This document shows, in pieces, positions 11,562 through 13,508 of a stretch of 13,508 bases of DNA. A model generated the notes under the pieces. It saw only the letters and a program-made list of their open reading frames with translations, ran no database searches and was not told the origin of the DNA. The DNA comes from Elusimicrobiota bacterium (GTDB lineage: Bacteria > Elusimicrobiota > Elusimicrobia > FEN-1173), in contig PMLF01000208.1 of assembly GCA_003158755.1 (NCBI GenBank), positions 1 through 13,508 on the forward strand, given 5' to 3'. Every line of letters begins with the position of its first letter. Position 1 is the first letter of the stretch. A program made the translations under genes and the position numbers.

Positions 11562-13508
11562 TTAAGAGGCGGACGGTTCGGCTTCGTCCTCTTCGGCCAC
11601 GACGGGGGCGATGTTTCCGAGCTTGTCCCCCTCCTCCAGCCGGAGCAGGCGGTAACCCTGGGTGTTGCGGCCGATGACGGAGAGGTCCTTGGTGTGCACG
11701 CGCACGGTCATCCCCTTTTCCGTCATGAACATGAGATCGTCCTGGTCCATGACGAGCTTGATCCCGACCACCGCGCCGTTCCGATCGGAGGTCTTGATCG
11801 TGATGATCCCGGCGCCGCCGCGGTTCTGGTCGCGGTACTCGGAAAGGTCGGTCCGCTTCCCGTAGCCGTTTTCGCAGGCGGTCACGAGGGTCTGTTTCTT
11901 CCCTTCCTCGATGACCTCCATGCCGACCACCTGGTCTTCCTTGCCCAGGCGGATGCCGATGACGCCTTTGCCGGGACGCCCCACTTCGCGCACCTGGCCG
12001 ACGGGGAACCGGATGGACATCCCGCTCTTGGTGCCGACCATGACCTCTCGCTTCTCGTCGGTGAGCTTGGCGTCGATCAGGACGTCTCCTTCGCTCAGGC
12101 CCATGGCGATGATCCCGCTCTTGCGGATTTCGGTGAACTCGTCGAGGCGGGTCTTCTTGATCATCCCCTTCCGGGTGCACATGAGGAGGTATTGGTCTTT
12201 GGTTTTGGCGGGATCGAACGATCCCACGGCGATGGCGGAGGTGATCTTCTCGTCCGGGCTCAGTTGGACCAGGTTCACCGCGGCCTTGCCGCGGGCCGCC
12301 CGGCCGCCTTCGGGCACCTCGTAGACGCGGAGGGCGTAGGACCGGCCTCGGTTGGTGAAGAGGAGCAGGTGCGCGTGGGTGTCCGTTACGAAGAGCTGCT
12401 CGACGAAGTCCTCGTCCTTGGTCCCGACGCCCGTCACTCCCCGACCGCCGCGCTTTTGGGCCTTGTAGGTATCGGCGGGGAGGCGCTTGACGTAGCCCGC
12501 GTGGGAAAAGGTAACGACCACGTCTTCCTGGGCCACCAGGTCCTCCATGGAGAGTTCCTGGGAGGCCGCGACGATCTGAGTGCGGCGCTTGTCGCCGAAC
12601 TTGGTCTGAAGGTCGCGGAGCTCCTCTTTAATCACGCCCAGGATCTTCTTGGGGTTGGCCAGGAGGTCCTTCAGGCGCGCGATCGTTTTGATAAGTTCCT
12701 TGTATTCGTCCTCCAACGCTTCGCGTTCCAGGGCCGTCAACTGGTGGAGCCGCATGTCCAGGATCGCTTGGGCCTGGATCTTCGAGAGCTCGAATTTTTC
12801 GATCAACGAGTTCCGGGCGGCTTCGGTGTTCTTGGAACTGCGGATGACCTTGATGACCGCGTCCAGATGGTCGATGGCGATCCGCAGTCCTTCCAGGATG
12901 TGGGCGCGGTCTTCGGCTTTCTTCAACTCGAACTTGGTGCGGCGGACCACGACCTCGCGCCGATGCTCGACGTAATACTTGATGACGTCCTTCACCGGGA
13001 GGACGCGCGGTTTGCCGTTCACGAGCGCGAGCAGGATGACGCCGAAGTTGGTTTCCATCTGCGTCATTTTGTAAAGGTTGTTCAGGACGACGTTGGAGTT
13101 GGCGTCGCGCTTGAGCTCGATCACGACGCGGATGCCGTCCCGATCGGACTCGTCGCGGATGTCCGAGATATCCTCGATCCTCTTGTCCCGGACCAGGTCC
13201 GCAATGGACTCCAGGAGCGTCGCCTTGTTCACTTGGTAAGGAAGCTCGTTGATGATGATGGCCTGCTTACTGCCCCGGATGTCCTCGATCTCGGCCTTGG
13301 CGCGGATCGTCACGGAGCCGCGGCCCGTTTCAAAGTATTGCTTGATCCCTTCCCGGCCGGTGATGGAGGCGCCGGTGGGGAAATCGGGGCCCTTCATGAT
13401 TTTCAATATTTCGGAAACGGTGATGTTTTCGTTTTCGATGTAGGCGCACACCGCCTCGCAGGTCTCGGTCAGGTTGTGGGGGGGAATGTTGGTGGCCATG
13501 CCGACGGC
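11562..13508 (-). CDS. gyrA: DNA gyrase subunit A, C-terminal part (5' end outside window)
   Basis: 648 codons plus stop are present; the frame is open to the right edge, where it reads AVG-MATNIPPHNLTE. By comparison with E. coli, about 160 N-terminal residues are missing, including the catalytic Tyr and the quinolone-resistance region. GyrA with GyrB introduces negative supercoils. The visible part has the tower and coiled-coil regions, with QAILDMRLHQLTALEREAL marking the hinge. The C-terminal six-bladed DNA-wrapping domain follows. The diagnostic GyrA box QKRGGRG is encoded at 12438-12458, which separates it from ParC. The protein ends in a short acidic tail (EEDEAEPSAS), as in GyrA proteins whose tails tune wrapping. 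It is followed by a strong hairpin and the MFS gene. Confidence 0.96.
   Translation of the reverse strand, partial: AVGMATNIPPHNLTETCEAVCAYIENENITVSEILKIMKGPDFPTGASITGREGIKQYFETGRGSVTIRAKAEIEDIRGSKQAIIINELPYQVNKATLLESIADLVRDKRIEDISDIRDESDRDGIRVVIELKRDANSNVVLNNLYKMTQMETNFGVILLALVNGKPRVLPVKDVIKYYVEHRREVVVRRTKFELKKAEDRAHILEGLRIAIDHLDAVIKVIRSSKNTEAARNSLIEKFELSKIQAQAILDMRLHQLTALEREALEDEYKELIKTIARLKDLLANPKKILGVIKEELRDLQTKFGDKRRTQIVAASQELSMEDLVAQEDVVVTFSHAGYVKRLPADTYKAQKRGGRGVTGVGTKDEDFVEQLFVTDTHAHLLLFTNRGRSYALRVYEVPEGGRAARGKAAVNLVQLSPDEKITSAIAVGSFDPAKTKDQYLLMCTRKGMIKKTRLDEFTEIRKSGIIAMGLSEGDVLIDAKLTDEKREVMVGTKSGMSIRFPVGQVREVGRPGKGVIGIRLGKEDQVVGMEVIEEGKKQTLVTACENGYGKRTDLSEYRDQNRGGAGIITIKTSDRNGAVVGIKLVMDQDDLMFMTEKGMTVRVHTKDLSVIGRNTQGYRLLRLEEGDKLGNIAPVVAEEDEAEPSAS

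Noticed and set aside
11515..12180. 221-codon minus-strand frame within gyrA
   Set aside because: It is a shifted frame of gyrA rich in R, H and G; the gyrA frame carries the conserved DNA-wrapping domain through the same bases.

Overview
The window comes from a GC-rich, Gram-negative-type bacterial chromosome. It holds thirteen protein genes, twelve complete and gyrA running off the right edge. The Gram-negative inference rests on a secreted YceI-type lipocalin and an omptin-like outer-membrane barrel with a signal peptide. I cannot name the genus. The mix of housekeeping genes and small unplaced membrane proteins would suit an uncultured or poorly sampled phylum (Elusimicrobiota, NC10 or Nitrospirota are guesses only). 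I saw no tRNA, rRNA, CRISPR array, transposase gene or prophage.

Layout. (a) 88-1985, minus: truA (tRNA pseudouridine synthase), rmlD-like NAD(P)-dependent sugar reductase and a small excisionase-fold DNA-binding protein. (b) 2045-4186, plus: an SDR oxidoreductase reading away from truA, a two-TM membrane protein and a secreted YceI protein. A 159-bp non-coding palindromic element with a perfect 8-bp target duplication separates the SDR from the other two. (c) 4362-7647, minus: a membrane-anchored protein of unknown function behind a near-consensus promoter, then an RhlE-type DEAD-box helicase, a GNAT acetyltransferase and the omptin-like barrel. The last three are tightly packed. (d) 7994-13508, minus: gyrA (5' end missing), an MFS exporter, serS and a YeaD-type hexose-6-phosphate epimerase.

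The longer intergenic gaps are filled by three unrelated inverted-repeat elements: 2798-2956 (MITE-like with target duplication), 4254-4344 (REP-like, between convergent genes) and 7802-7908 (C/G-tract hairpin pair around a 12-bp palindrome). Apart from the promoter at 7729-7758 and the repeat, the 337-bp gap 7657-7993 shows nothing I can identify.

Most genes are core metabolism or information processing and do not form one pathway. The clearest new observation is the MITE-like element. Removing it and one target copy leaves only 25 bp between the SDR stop and the next start, so it appears to have split an operon, with its target duplication overlapping the SDR stop codon. The second is an omptin-fold barrel that keeps the first catalytic Asp pair but seems to lack the Asp-His dyad. 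The third is a set of promoters placed so close to start codons that leaderless mRNAs are likely.
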